A stretch of 26,685 nucleotides of DNA from Tannerellaceae bacterium (GCA_031273385.1 JAISRY010000249.1:1-26685), one strand, 5' to 3'. Numbered from the stretch's first letter, positions 15,412-22,899 are shown. The notes: generated from the letters alone by a model not told the origin. Program-made: numbers and translations.

Positions 15412-17257
15412 CTTGAAATACAGGTTGGAGAACCGGCGTTACGTCATCTACGGGGTCGTTGTCCTGGTCGTCCTTATTTTCATTGTCCGCCTGTTTTACC
15501 TGCAAATCGTAGATACCGAATACAAGGCGTGGGCCGACAGCAACGCCTTTCTGAAGAAGACGCTCCACCCCTCGCGGGGGATGGTGTATGACCGTAACGG
15601 GAAATTGCTGGTCTATAACCAGCCGGCATACGACATAATGCTCATCATGCGGGAGATACAGCCTTTCGACACCCTGGACTTTTGCCAGACGGTAGGGATC
15701 TCCAAGGAGCAGTTTGACCGGCGGATTACCGAAATAAAGAACCGCCGCCTGAATCCCGGCTACTCGTCGTATGTGCCGCAGGTGTTTATGAACCAGCTTT
15801 CGGTGCAGGACTACGGCGTATTGCAGGAGAAGCTGTATAAATTCCCCGGCTTCTATATCCAGAACCGTACGATCCGGGAATATGAATATCCTTTTGCCGC
15901 CCATGTGTTGGGTACGATCGGCGAGGTAGACAAAAAAGACATTGAGCGGGATCCCTATTATGTGCAGGGCGACTATTCCGGCCGTACCGGTGTGGAACGC
16001 TCCTTCGAACATGTATTGAGAGGCGAAAAGGGGGTGGAGATCCTGCTTCGCGACGCGCACGGCAGGATAAAGGGGAAGTACGAAGAGGGGGTACACGATA
16101 TCGCTCCCGTTTCCGGTAAGACGCTGATCCTTTCCCTCGATATCGAGCTGCAGGGATATGGCGAGAGGCTGATGAGGAACAAGATAGGGAGCATTGTCAT
16201 GATCAAACCCTCGACGGGGGAGATACTCTGTATGGTTTCGTCCCCTACCTTTGACCCGAGCATCCTGGTCGGGCGTCAACGGGGGAAGAATCACCTGGAG
16301 CTGGAGCGCAACCCGTTGAAGCCGCTTTTGAACCGTCCGCTGATGGGGCGTTATCCCCCCGGCTCTACGTTTAAGCCGGCGCAAGGGCTTATCTTTTTGC
16401 ACGAAAAGGTGATTACGGCGGAGACCTCCTACGCCTGTGCGCATGGCTACCCCGTATTGGGAGGCAAGCCGGGATGCCACTCGCACGGCTCGCCCTTGAG
16501 CTTGATCCCCGCCCTGGCGACCTCCTGCAATGCCTATTTCTGTTGGGGATTGCGCGATATGATCGACAGCCGGCGGCGTTATCCGACGGTTCAGGATGGG
16601 CTTGAGGTATGGAGGAACCATCTGGCCAGTATGGGCTACGGTCGCCGGCTGGGCATTGATGTGCCCGGGGAGGTGGCCGGTTATATCCCCAACAGTAAAT
16701 TCTATGACAAGATGTATAAGGGGCGCTGGTCGTCCAGCACGATCATTTCCAACGCGATCGGGCAGGGTGAAATCGAGGCCACGCCGCTCCAGATATGCAA
16801 TCTTTCGGCCACGATCGCCAATCGCGGCTACTATTATATCCCCCATGTAGTGAAAGAGATACAGGACGGGCAGCTGGATGAGGTATATACGACAAAGAAC
16901 TACCCGACGGTTGACGCCAGGTATTACGACTATATCGTAGAGGGGATGCGGAACGCGGTGACGGGCGGCACGTGCCGGTCGACGGCCTTGCCGGATATTG
17001 CCGTTTGCGGGAAAACGGGGACTTCGCAGAACCCCCACGGACAAGACCACTCGGTCTTTATGGGCTTTGCGCCCGAGGTCAATCCGGAGGTCGCCATCGC
17101 CGTATTGGTGGAGAACGCCGGGTTTGGCGCCACCTACGCCGTGCCGGTGGCGAAGCTGATGTTTCAGAAGTACCTGAAAGGCGAAATAGCCGAGAGCGAC
17201 AAGTGGCTGGAAGAGAAGATCGAAAATGCCGTAATATTACCGCGAAATGCCTTATAG
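15371..17257 (+). CDS. mrdA: Penicillin-binding protein 2 (elongation transpeptidase)
   Basis: Class B PBP that cross-links peptidoglycan in the side wall, anchored in the inner membrane with a periplasmic catalytic domain. It has 628 residues. Layout: one membrane segment (about 24-46), PBP dimerisation domain (about 60-230) with LHPSRGMVYDRNGK, and a transpeptidase domain with the three active-site motifs STFK (Ser332, Lys335), SCN (Ser385-Asn387) and KTGT (Lys548). The start is uncertain: ATG 15371 overlaps mreD by 41 bp, while GTG 15401 would begin nearer the RRYVI segment, as homologues do. The stop overlaps rodA by 11 bp. Confidence 0.96.
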   Translation: MSRSISNPRRVENNLKYRLENRRYVIYGVVVLVVLIFIVRLFYLQIVDTEYKAWADSNAFLKKTLHPSRGMVYDRNGKLLVYNQPAYDIMLIMREIQPFDTLDFCQTVGISKEQFDRRITEIKNRRLNPGYSSYVPQVFMNQLSVQDYGVLQEKLYKFPGFYIQNRTIREYEYPFAAHVLGTIGEVDKKDIERDPYYVQGDYSGRTGVERSFEHVLRGEKGVEILLRDAHGRIKGKYEEGVHDIAPVSGKTLILSLDIELQGYGERLMRNKIGSIVMIKPSTGEILCMVSSPTFDPSILVGRQRGKNHLELERNPLKPLLNRPLMGRYPPGSTFKPAQGLIFLHEKVITAETSYACAHGYPVLGGKPGCHSHGSPLSLIPALATSCNAYFCWGLRDMIDSRRRYPTVQDGLEVWRNHLASMGYGRRLGIDVPGEVAGYIPNSKFYDKMYKGRWSSSTIISNAIGQGEIEATPLQICNLSATIANRGYYYIPHVVKEIQDGQLDEVYTTKNYPTVDARYYDYIVEGMRNAVTGGTCRSTALPDIAVCGKTGTSQNPHGQDHSVFMGFAPEVNPEVAIAVLVENAGFGATYAVPVAKLMFQKYLKGEIAESDKWLEEKIENAVILPRNAL

Positions 17258-18692
17258 GAAAGCCGATACATGGAAGACTGTCGATTGGTTCACGATCGTT
17301 CTGTACCTGCTCATGATCACTGCCGGTTGGTTCAGTATCTGCGGGGCGAGTTATGAATACGAGCATGTGGGGCTGTTCGACCCTTCGGGGCGTCCGGGCT
17401 CGCAGCTGATATGGATCGGCCTGTCTTTTATCCTGATATTTATCCTGTTGATGCTGGAGGCGGACTTTTTTAATGTCTTTGCCTACCTGATCTATGCGGC
17501 CGTTATCCTGCTGCTGATTGCGACGATCTTTCTGGCGCCCGACATCAAGGGGTCGCGCTCGTGGCTTGTCCTCGGGCCGTTGCGTGTGCAGCCGGCCGAA
17601 TTTGCCAAGTTTGCCACCGCTTTGGCGATCGCCAAGTTGATGAGCTCGTACGGTTTCCGGCTGACGACGTTCAAGAATTTCGCCCTGACCCTGCTGTTTA
17701 TCCTCTTCCCCATGGGCTGTATCCTGCTTCAGAAAGAGACGGGGTCGGCCTTGGTTTACCTGGCGTTCTTCCTGGTCTTGTACCGTGAGGGGATGACGGG
17801 GTATGTGCTGTTCGCCGGTATCTGTTCGGTCGCCTATTTTGTGCTGAGCATGAAGTATTCGGATGTCCTTGCCGGCATTACGCCGTTGGGGGAATGGATC
17901 GTCCTGTGCATCATCCAGGCGCTGACCATCGGACTGGTGGGGGTTGTGCGGAGAAACCGCCTGGCCGTTCAGATCCTGCTGGGGATATGCGCGGTAGCCT
18001 ATCTTACGGCCTATATCGTCTCGCAGTTTCAGCCGGTGGATTATTCATGGGTCGCGCTGGGGCTGCTCGTTGTGACGTCGCTTTACCTGATCTATCTTTC
18101 CGTTCAGAATTGGGTATGGCATTATGTCCTGATTATGCTCTTTGCCATCGGGTCGGTCGGTTTCCTCTTTTCTGTCGATTATGTGTTTGACGAAGTCCTT
18201 GAGCCTCACCAGCAAATGCGTATCAAGGTCTCCCTCGGACTGGAAGACGACCCGGGCGGCGCGGGGTATAACGTCAACCAATCGAAGATCGCCATCGGGT
18301 CGGGCGGGCTGATGGGGAAAGGGTTCCTGAACGGCACACAGACGAAGCTCAAGTATGTCCCCGAACAGGATACCGATTTCATCTTTTGTACCGTAGGGGA
18401 GGAGAAAGGGTTTCTGGGCGCCTCCGTCGTATTGATTATGTTTGCGGTGTTTATTATCCGGCTGATCGTCCTGGCGGAGAAGCAGAAAAGTACCTTTGGG
18501 CGGGTCTACGGGTATGGCATCGCCTCTATCTTCTTCTTCCATTTAGTCATTAATATCGGGATGGTGATCGGGCTGACTCCCGTCATCGGTATCCCGCTGC
18601 CTTTCTTTAGCTATGGAGGCTCTTCGCTCTGGGGCTTTACTATCTTGCTCTTTATCTTTCTCCGGCTGGACGCCTCAAGGAAAGAGCGCTAA
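17247..18692 (+). CDS. rodA: SEDS glycosyltransferase RodA
   Basis: Polytopic inner-membrane peptidoglycan polymerase that pairs with PBP2 for cell elongation. It has 481 residues, longer than E. coli RodA and in the range I expect for Bacteroidetes members. Visible SEDS motifs: GSRSWLVLGPLRVQPAEFAKFA, QKETGSALVYLAFF, the large loop GYNVNQSKIAIGSGGLMGKG, PEQDTDFIF with the likely catalytic Asp377, and FFSYGGSSLWG near the C-terminus. It overlaps mrdA by 11 bp and ends the operon. Only 12 bp separate it from the convergent gldH. Confidence 0.96.
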   Translation: MPYRKADTWKTVDWFTIVLYLLMITAGWFSICGASYEYEHVGLFDPSGRPGSQLIWIGLSFILIFILLMLEADFFNVFAYLIYAAVILLLIATIFLAPDIKGSRSWLVLGPLRVQPAEFAKFATALAIAKLMSSYGFRLTTFKNFALTLLFILFPMGCILLQKETGSALVYLAFFLVLYREGMTGYVLFAGICSVAYFVLSMKYSDVLAGITPLGEWIVLCIIQALTIGLVGVVRRNRLAVQILLGICAVAYLTAYIVSQFQPVDYSWVALGLLVVTSLYLIYLSVQNWVWHYVLIMLFAIGSVGFLFSVDYVFDEVLEPHQQMRIKVSLGLEDDPGGAGYNVNQSKIAIGSGGLMGKGFLNGTQTKLKYVPEQDTDFIFCTVGEEKGFLGASVVLIMFAVFIIRLIVLAEKQKSTFGRVYGYGIASIFFFHLVINIGMVIGLTPVIGIPLPFFSYGGSSLWGFTILLFIFLRLDASRKER

Positions 18693-18704
18693 CCTCACTC
18701 TCTC

Positions 18705-19199
18705 TTACCTGCCGGATTTCTCTACCCTGAGGCCGATCTCCTGTATGCCTTTCAGCGCGTCGTTTCTCATGCCTTGCCGGAACGCGAACGTATATTGCCC
18801 CTCGTGGGGGAAGAGGTAGTCCGTCCGTACCGGAAAGCCCGACTGGTAAAGCGAAATGCCATGCCCGTACCACTTGCCGGCGTCATCGGCCAGCATACAT
18901 TCCAGCGTATCCCGCTGGATAGGCCCGACAGGCTTTTCTTCGCTGAAAAAGATCCACAAGTTTTGATAGGGATAGAGGTTGTTGTTCCTCACCTCGAACG
19001 TAATCGTATAGGGGACGGAGATATCCTCCACCTCAAAGGTGAAATAATACTCCCTGTCCTTTTCCCATAAGGTGTTCTCTATGACCTGGTACTGGTCGTA
19101 AATAGCCCTGTTCTCACACGAGAGGCAGAGACAACAACCGATGACCGCCAGCAGGAGTCCTTTAATTCTTATGCCTGACATTTGATGGAGACTTTTCAT
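18705..19199 (-). CDS. gldH: Gliding-type lipoprotein GldH
   Basis: Outer-membrane-system lipoprotein of 164 residues. A signal peptide (hydrophobic LLLAVIGCCLCL) is followed by the lipobox LSC with Cys28 as the predicted lipidated residue. The mature part contains the GldH-type pattern YDQYQVIENTLWEKDREYYFTFEVED and later YPYQNLWIFF. In Flavobacteria GldH is needed for gliding, but it also occurs in non-gliding Bacteroidales, so gliding is not implied here. The start overlaps the upstream ricT-like gene by 38 bp. ATG 19181 (MSGIRIK) would give a shorter signal peptide and is an equally good start. Confidence 0.88.
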   Translation of the reverse strand: MKSLHQMSGIRIKGLLLAVIGCCLCLSCENRAIYDQYQVIENTLWEKDREYYFTFEVEDISVPYTITFEVRNNNLYPYQNLWIFFSEEKPVGPIQRDTLECMLADDAGKWYGHGISLYQSGFPVRTDYLFPHEGQYTFAFRQGMRNDALKGIQEIGLRVEKSGR

Positions 19200-20316
19200 G
19201 GTTCACCCGTTTGTCGTTGGTTACTTTCTTCTTCTTTTTCTTCTTTTTGGACGTAGAATCGAACCGTGTCAGGCTCTCCTGCCCCAGGATATCGTGGGCG
19301 TCGCGTTTGGTGGGTTGCGGCTTGCTGTCCGTCTCCAACGTTTCGGGCTTCACCCCTTTCTTGTTCATGTTGATGATCTCGAATGCGCGTGTGGAGGAGA
19401 TCGTGACCAGGTTGGCCGCGATCACCTTGTCGGTCGAATAGGTGATCTCACGCTTAAAGATATCCGTCTTGAAGTGGTGGTACGTCGTCTCTTTCGTCTC
19501 CAGCGTCACCTCGCGGGAGGGGAGGTGTTTGTGCGCTTCGACGTAGGCATCGACTTCGTAATTGATGCAGCATTTCAGTTTGGCGCACTGCCCGGCCAGC
19601 TTCTGCGGATTCATCGAAATGTCCTGATAACGGGCGGCGCCTGTCGCTACGGAGACGAAACCGGTCATCCAGCTCGAGCAGCACAACTCCCGTCCGCACG
19701 GCCCGATCCCCCCGATCCGCCCGGCCTCCTGGCGCGCCCCGATCTGTTTCATCTCGATACGTACCCGGAACGTATCCGCCAGCACTTTAATCAGTTGGCG
19801 GAAATCGACGCGCTCATCGGCGATATAATAGAAAATAGCCTTGTTGCCGTCCCCCTGGTATTCCACATCGCCGATCTTCATATTCAGGCCAAGCTCTTCG
19901 GCGATCTGGCGTGAACGGATCATTGTCGCATGCTCTTTCGCCTTGGCCTCTTCGTACTTTTCCAGGTCGGTCGCCTTGGCCTTGCGGTAGACCCGTTTGA
20001 CCTCGACGCCCTCCGTGCGGGCATTGTTCTTTTTCATCTGCAGGAGCACCAGCCGTCCTGTTAGCGTCACCGTGCCTATATCATGCCCCGGGCTTGCTTC
20101 GACGGCCACCACATCCCCTTTATCCAAGGGGATTTTCGTACTGTTCAGGAAATACCCTTTCCGGGTATTCTTGAATTGAACCTCTACATAATCGGTTGCA
20201 TTTTCTGCGTCGGGCACGTCGCACAACCAATCGTATGTATTGAGTTTGTTATTCTGTACCTTGCTACACCCTTTTTTGCCCATGCAGCAACAGCCTTTAT
20301 TTAATTTAAAATCCAT
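19162..20316 (-). CDS. PSP1-domain protein (RicT/YaaT-like)
   Basis: Cytosolic protein of 384 residues with a PSP1 C-terminal-type domain. In Bacillus the homologue RicT (YaaT) is part of an Fe-S-bearing complex affecting RNA processing; the role in Bacteroidetes is not established. Visible: a Cys-rich N-terminus (KGCCCMGKKGC, 8-18), the PSP1 core with DERVDFRQLIKVLADTFRVR, GGIGPCGRELCCSSW and CAKLKCCINYE, whose paired cysteines suit a metal or Fe-S site. A lysine run (STSKKKKKKKKVT) and a basic, disordered tail follow. It precedes gldH in the same unit, overlapping by 38 bp. Confidence 0.9.
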   Translation of the reverse strand: MDFKLNKGCCCMGKKGCSKVQNNKLNTYDWLCDVPDAENATDYVEVQFKNTRKGYFLNSTKIPLDKGDVVAVEASPGHDIGTVTLTGRLVLLQMKKNNARTEGVEVKRVYRKAKATDLEKYEEAKAKEHATMIRSRQIAEELGLNMKIGDVEYQGDGNKAIFYYIADERVDFRQLIKVLADTFRVRIEMKQIGARQEAGRIGGIGPCGRELCCSSWMTGFVSVATGAARYQDISMNPQKLAGQCAKLKCCINYEVDAYVEAHKHLPSREVTLETKETTYHHFKTDIFKREITYSTDKVIAANLVTISSTRAFEIINMNKKGVKPETLETDSKPQPTKRDAHDILGQESLTRFDSTSKKKKKKKKVTNDKRVNHEKSPSNVRHKN

Positions 20317-20356
20317 GTGTGATCCTTGTATAATTCGTCCATAATTACAATTCGTA

Positions 20357-20364
20357 CAAAAATA
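20357..20364 (-). promoter_or_regulatory. Putative -7 box of the ricT-gldH unit
   Basis: On the minus strand TATTTTTG matches TAnnTTTG exactly, 40 bp before the ATG at 20316. It sits in ATTATCTATTTTTGT, identical to the purH promoter region. A TTG about 16 bp upstream could be a weak -33 element. Confidence 0.55.
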
Positions 20365-20397
20365 GATAATAATTATGAGGCAACCATCAATATTATG

Positions 20398-20405
20398 TAT
20401 CTTTA
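20398..20405 (+). promoter_or_regulatory. Putative -7 box of the DUF4160/DUF2442 pair
   Basis: TATCTTTA lies 29 bp before the ATG at 20435, and TATCTTTACGGC is identical to the sequence upstream of the PLP lyase at 3243. It is divergent from the ricT promoter, about 35 bp away. Confidence 0.4.
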
Positions 20406-20434
20406 CGGCATAGAATTTAAGATGAAAAGAATTT

Positions 20435-20704
20435 ATGGCGACAATTGCACTGTTTTATGGCATAATTATTTCCATGTTTTACAAGGATAACAAGCAACAC
20501 GCAGTCCCTCATATCCATGCAGATTATCAGGGGCAAGGCGTAGTCCTTTCGATCCCTGACGGGGATATTTTAGCGGGAGATTTCCCTGCCCGAAAACTAA
20601 AACTTGTGCGTGCGTGGATTGAAATTCACCACGAGGATTTATTGGCGGACTGGGAATTGGCTGTTAACGGCAAACCTGTTTTTACTATTGAACCTTTAAG
20701 ATGA
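20435..20704 (+). CDS. DUF4160 protein
   Basis: Small cytosolic protein of 89 residues, full length for DUF4160. Recognisable features: an N-terminal FYGIIISMFYKDNK segment, the family motif PHIHADYQG (25-33), which begins with the His-x-His pair, SIPDGDILAG (39-48) and RAWIEIHHEDLLADWELAVNG (59-79). It is followed 9 bp later by a DUF2442 gene, and the two families are very often adjacent, which has led to suggestions of a toxin-antitoxin-like unit. No activity can be read from the sequence. The base composition is more AT-rich than the neighbouring core genes. Confidence 0.88.
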   Translation: MATIALFYGIIISMFYKDNKQHAVPHIHADYQGQGVVLSIPDGDILAGDFPARKLKLVRAWIEIHHEDLLADWELAVNGKPVFTIEPLR

Positions 20705-20713
20705 GAAAGCACG

Positions 20714-20950
20714 ATGAATCCGAAAGTTATAAAAGTTCAGCCCGAACAGAATTATATACTGCGGCTCTGGTTTGCCAATGGCGAACGTAGGTGTTTTGAT
20801 ATGAAGCCCTACCTTGATTACGAGGTGTTTCAGGCATTGAAAGACCGGAAAATGTTTGATTCCGTAAGCCTGTTTTTAGGCAGCGTGACATGGCCTAATA
20901 ACTCGGATCTGAGCTACGATACGCTGTATTTGGAGGGTACTCCCGCTTAG
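20714..20950 (+). CDS. DUF2442 protein
   Basis: Small cytosolic protein of 78 residues matching DUF2442 by size and pattern: KVIKVQPEQNYILRLWFANGE (4-24), then FDMKPYLD, VFQALKD, and a closing SVTWPNNSDLSYDTLYLEG (57-75). It sits 9 bp after the DUF4160 gene and is presumably co-transcribed. Proteins of this family have been discussed as possible DNA-binding partners of DUF4160, but that is unproven here. A 22-bp repeat array and a long hairpin follow its stop. Confidence 0.88.
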   Translation: MNPKVIKVQPEQNYILRLWFANGERRCFDMKPYLDYEVFQALKDRKMFDSVSLFLGSVTWPNNSDLSYDTLYLEGTPA

Positions 20951-21087
20951 GTAATCACTTTATCTTGTGCTTTACCAATCATATAAAGGAATAGAAAAAA
21001 AATCAAAGAATGCTTTGCCGGATATGAGGATCATTCGGAAAGCGGAGATTCGACTTAGAGGTCATCTCCCCCCCAACGCATCAGAAC

Positions 21088-21175
21088 AAGGATATGAGAG
21101 GATACATGCAAATTTGGGAAAGTATGCATCCTCTTCTCAAAAAGTATGCATCCTCTTTCGGAAAAGGGCGCACCC
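21088..21175. repeat. 22-bp-period array, TGCATCC core (locus 3)
   Basis: Same architecture as 3040-3127: a 15-base lead-in AAGGATATGAGAGGA, a degenerate unit TACATGC (21103), TGCATCC at 21125 and 21147, and a degenerate CGCACCC at 21169, all on a 22-bp register. Both loci share AATTTGG in the first unit and ACAAGGAT at the left edge. The copies have diverged but kept register, which marks a dispersed element family. Confidence 0.85.
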
Positions 21176-21199
21176 TGCCTATATTAATCCCAAACATGA

Positions 21200-21246
21200 A
21201 TGCCCGGAGGGCATGATTTTCATAACCGCAGGTCAACGACCTGCGG
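21200..21246. repeat. Two small REP-like palindromes
   Basis: ATGCCC-GGA-GGGCAT (21200-21214) and CCGCAGGTC-AAC-GACCTGCGG (21226-21246) are perfect palindromes with 3-base loops. The second overlaps the left arm of the long hairpin that follows. Confidence 0.75.
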
Positions 21247-21362
21247 GAGAAGGCAACCACACGAACACTGCCTGAAAGGCAGGACAATCTTTTAAGATAT
21301 AAAACAGTCCTGCCTTTCAGGCAGTGCTTAGTGTGTGGTTGCCTGCCCGCAGGTCGTTGACC
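21231..21362. repeat. Long composite inverted repeat (BIME/MITE-like hairpin)
   Basis: Three perfect paired blocks nest around a 21-base loop: GGTCAACGACCTGCGGG (21231-21247) with 21346-21362, GGCAACCACAC (21252-21262) with 21333-21343, and CACTGCCTGAAAGGCAGGAC (21266-21285) with 21307-21326. That is 48 paired bases per arm with only short mismatched bulges. The arms contain smaller palindromes (CTGCCT-GAA-AGGCAG). Placed between two convergent genes, it can act as a bidirectional terminator. It resembles palindromes spread by REP-associated transposases, but no transposase is present here. Confidence 0.85.
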
Positions 21363-21385
21363 CTGCTTAGGTCTTATTTTTCTTC

Positions 21386-21973
21386 TTAAAATCCCATAGC
21401 TTTTTTTATTACTGCCATTTCTTTTTCTGAGGTCATCATTTTCAATAATTCAAATGCAACATTTGGAGCTGTCTCTGGAGAATAAGACGTAATAATATTA
21501 CCATCAACTACTATTGGTTCGTTCACAACATTCACTCCAAATTCTTTCAGTTTTTTTTGCCAATAGCCGTTTTTTAAGTGATAAGTAGTTGCTTTCCGAT
21601 TCTTAAGAACTCCACTTTTCCCCAAAGGAAATGCCCCAGAACAAATTGTCGCAATAATTTTACCTTTTGCATCAAATTCCCTAATTAATTCCAATAATCT
21701 TTCATCGTATGCTTCTTCATAAAAACCAAATTCCCCAAATCCACCAGGTATTGCTAAGGCGTCATATTCGTCAATGTTTATTTCTCTAATGGTTTTGTCT
21801 ACTATTACAGGTACATTAAAAGCGCTTATAACTTTTTCGGTAAAGCCGCAAGTATCAACGAACAAATTATGTCCATAATCAACTCTGGCCCAACCAAGAA
21901 CATCTATAAAAACACAAAATTCCATAGTCTCAAATGCCTTTGCCAGAAACACTAATACTTTCTTATTTTGCAT
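21386..21973 (-). CDS. DJ-1/PfpI family protein
   Basis: Cytosolic flavodoxin-like protein of 195 residues in the DJ-1/PfpI superfamily (glyoxalase III, deglycase-like, protease-like and chaperone members). Visible: the first strand KVLVFLAKAFETMEF with Glu15 and Glu18, IPGGFGEFGF (75-84), and the nucleophile elbow ATICSGAFPLGKSG with Cys111 and downstream His132 in TTYHLKNG. Catalysis by this Cys is typical of the family, but the substrate cannot be told. The gene is clearly more AT-rich than the surrounding core genes, which suggests acquisition from another source. It is divergent from the hicAB pair. Confidence 0.9.
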   Translation of the reverse strand: MQNKKVLVFLAKAFETMEFCVFIDVLGWARVDYGHNLFVDTCGFTEKVISAFNVPVIVDKTIREINIDEYDALAIPGGFGEFGFYEEAYDERLLELIREFDAKGKIIATICSGAFPLGKSGVLKNRKATTYHLKNGYWQKKLKEFGVNVVNEPIVVDGNIITSYSPETAPNVAFELLKMMTSEKEMAVIKKAMGF

Positions 21974-21986
21974 ACTTTTTTGTCTA

Positions 21987-21994
21987 CAAACTTA
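21987..21994 (-). promoter_or_regulatory. Putative -7 box of the DJ-1 gene
   Basis: On the minus strand TAAGTTTG matches TAnnTTTG exactly, 13 bp before the ATG at 21973, implying a very short leader. No clear -33 element was found. Confidence 0.45.
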
Positions 21995-22089
21995 GCAAAT
22001 CTTTTCTTTGTCTTATTGGCTAAATGTTAAATGTTCTATTTTTCGGGAAAATAATTGATAAAATGCTTCCGTAATGATAGTGATAGTAC

Positions 22090-22097
22090 TATCTTTA
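22090..22097 (+). promoter_or_regulatory. Putative -7 box of hicAB
   Basis: TATCTTTA lies 20 bp before the hicA ATG at 22118. It is the same octamer as the boxes at 3243 and 20398. Its place inside the longer open frame that begins at 22055 favours the later start for hicA. Confidence 0.4.
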
Positions 22098-22117
22098 TGC
22101 TGTCAGACAATAACAAG

Positions 22118-22312
22118 ATGAAACGTTACAAAGTAAAAGAGGTCATCAAGCTTTTGGAAGCAGATGGATGGGAGTTGATGTATTGGCGTGGAGACCATAG
22201 GCAATTCAAACATGCAACAAAAAAAGGGAATGTAACAGTGAGAGGTAAACCAAGTGAAACATTGACACAAGAATTATTAAATAGTATTTGGCATCAAGCA
22301 GGGTGGAGATAA
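22118..22312 (+). CDS. hicA: HicA-family toxin
   Basis: mRNA interferase of the HicA family, 64 residues, the usual length. It carries the double-stranded-RNA-binding-like fold expected from KRYKVKEVIKLLEADGWEL (2-20), followed by RGDHRQFKHATKKGNVTV (23-40). The conserved catalytic His sits in GDHRQ, where SHR is the common form. The frame is open from 22055, but the first 21 codons match nothing in the family and would contain the promoter-like box, so ATG 22118 is chosen. HicB follows with a short gap. In the usual arrangement HicB neutralises HicA and represses the operon. Confidence 0.9.
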   Translation: MKRYKVKEVIKLLEADGWELMYWRGDHRQFKHATKKGNVTVRGKPSETLTQELLNSIWHQAGWR

Positions 22313-22335
22313 GACCCTGCACAAAAATGAATAAT

Positions 22336-22749
22336 ATGGAAAAAATTAATGTGCAAATAAGTTGGAGTGGCAATAATTATTGTGCTACTGCATCGGGAGA
22401 AAGAATAAACGGTTGCGTTATTACCACCAATAAAACGCTTGATGGTGTAAAAAAGGACTTCAAAGAGGCTTTTGAATTTCATATTGAAGGGTCGCTGCAT
22501 AATGGAGATAGTATACCTGAATGGCTGTCAAAAGGAGAATATGAATTATACTTTGAATTTGATATATCAGCCTTGTTGCATAGCCTTGACCGCATTGTTA
22601 CAAGAGCTGCGATTGCACGTGCATCCGGTATAAATGAACGTCAATTAGGGCATTATGCATCCGGATTTAGAAGTCCGCGCCCGCCGCAAAGAGAAAAAAT
22701 TATTAATGCTATTCACGATATAGGGAGAGAACTTATTTTGGTTGTATAG
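22336..22749 (+). CDS. hicB: HicB-family antitoxin
   Basis: Partner of the upstream HicA, 137 residues. The N-terminal HicB fold (MEKINVQISWSGNNYCATA, then TLDGVKKDFKEAFEFHIEG) is degenerate RNase H-like, with the ELYFEFDISALLHS segment after it. The C-terminus carries a helix-turn-helix (about residues 91-135, RAAIARASGINERQLGHYASG) suited to autorepression. ATG 22336 fits homologues; ATG 22327, three codons upstream, is possible, and the open frame to 22288 would overlap hicA. The stop is 5 bp from the stop of the convergent FeoB-associated gene. AT-rich like hicA. Confidence 0.9.
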   Translation: MEKINVQISWSGNNYCATASGERINGCVITTNKTLDGVKKDFKEAFEFHIEGSLHNGDSIPEWLSKGEYELYFEFDISALLHSLDRIVTRAAIARASGINERQLGHYASGFRSPRPPQREKIINAIHDIGRELILVV

Positions 22750-22754
22750 CTTTT

Positions 22755-22892
22755 CTAATTCTTCAGATCGCATCCTTTGCACCCTGAGCAGGGGTTGCTT
22801 GTCCGTTTGGTGGTGAAAAAACGGCGGATTTTATAGCCGATGTAGGCTAATACCAGTATGCCTGTGATGATGAGCGCTATTTCTTGCCACAT
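22755..22892 (-). CDS. FeoB-associated Cys-rich membrane protein
   Basis: Small protein of 45 residues read directly from the minus strand: one hydrophobic segment (about 5-20, IALIITGILVLAYIGY), a basic stretch (KIRRFFTTKRTS) and the C-terminal motif CSGCKGCDLKN with three cysteines. This matches the short Cys-rich proteins found after feoB in many Firmicutes and Bacteroidetes. It starts 21 bp after the feoB stop and would be co-transcribed. A role in iron handling or FeoB assembly is inferred from position; the cysteines could bind metal. Confidence 0.88.
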   Translation of the reverse strand: MWQEIALIITGILVLAYIGYKIRRFFTTKRTSNPCSGCKGCDLKN

Positions 22893-22899
22893 AGTATTT

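Larger units (their letters stand above)
20951..21385. other. Convergent intergenic region with array and long hairpin
   Basis: This 435-bp gap between the DUF2442 gene (+) and the DJ-1 gene (-) holds the second TGCATCC array (21088-21175), two small palindromes (21200-21246) and a long hairpin (21231-21362). The 102-codon frame at 20967-21275 runs through the repeats and has no family features, so no gene is called. The bases 20951-21087 show nothing recognisable. Confidence 0.75.

Noticed and set aside
15380..17050. 556-codon minus-strand open frame opposite mrdA
   Set aside because: Shadow of mrdA in a GC-rich gene. It shows no domain and the sense strand has all PBP motifs.
19240..19260. 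Lysine run in the ricT-like protein as a phase-variable tract
   Set aside because: The codons are mixed (AAG and AAA), not a homopolymer, and the run lies in a disordered tail where length change would do little.
20967..21275. 102-codon plus-strand open frame after DUF2442
   Set aside because: It passes through a repeat array and a palindrome, with no family features.
22055..22117. N-terminal extension of hicA
   Set aside because: The extra 21 codons match no HicA sequence pattern and overlap a promoter-like box.
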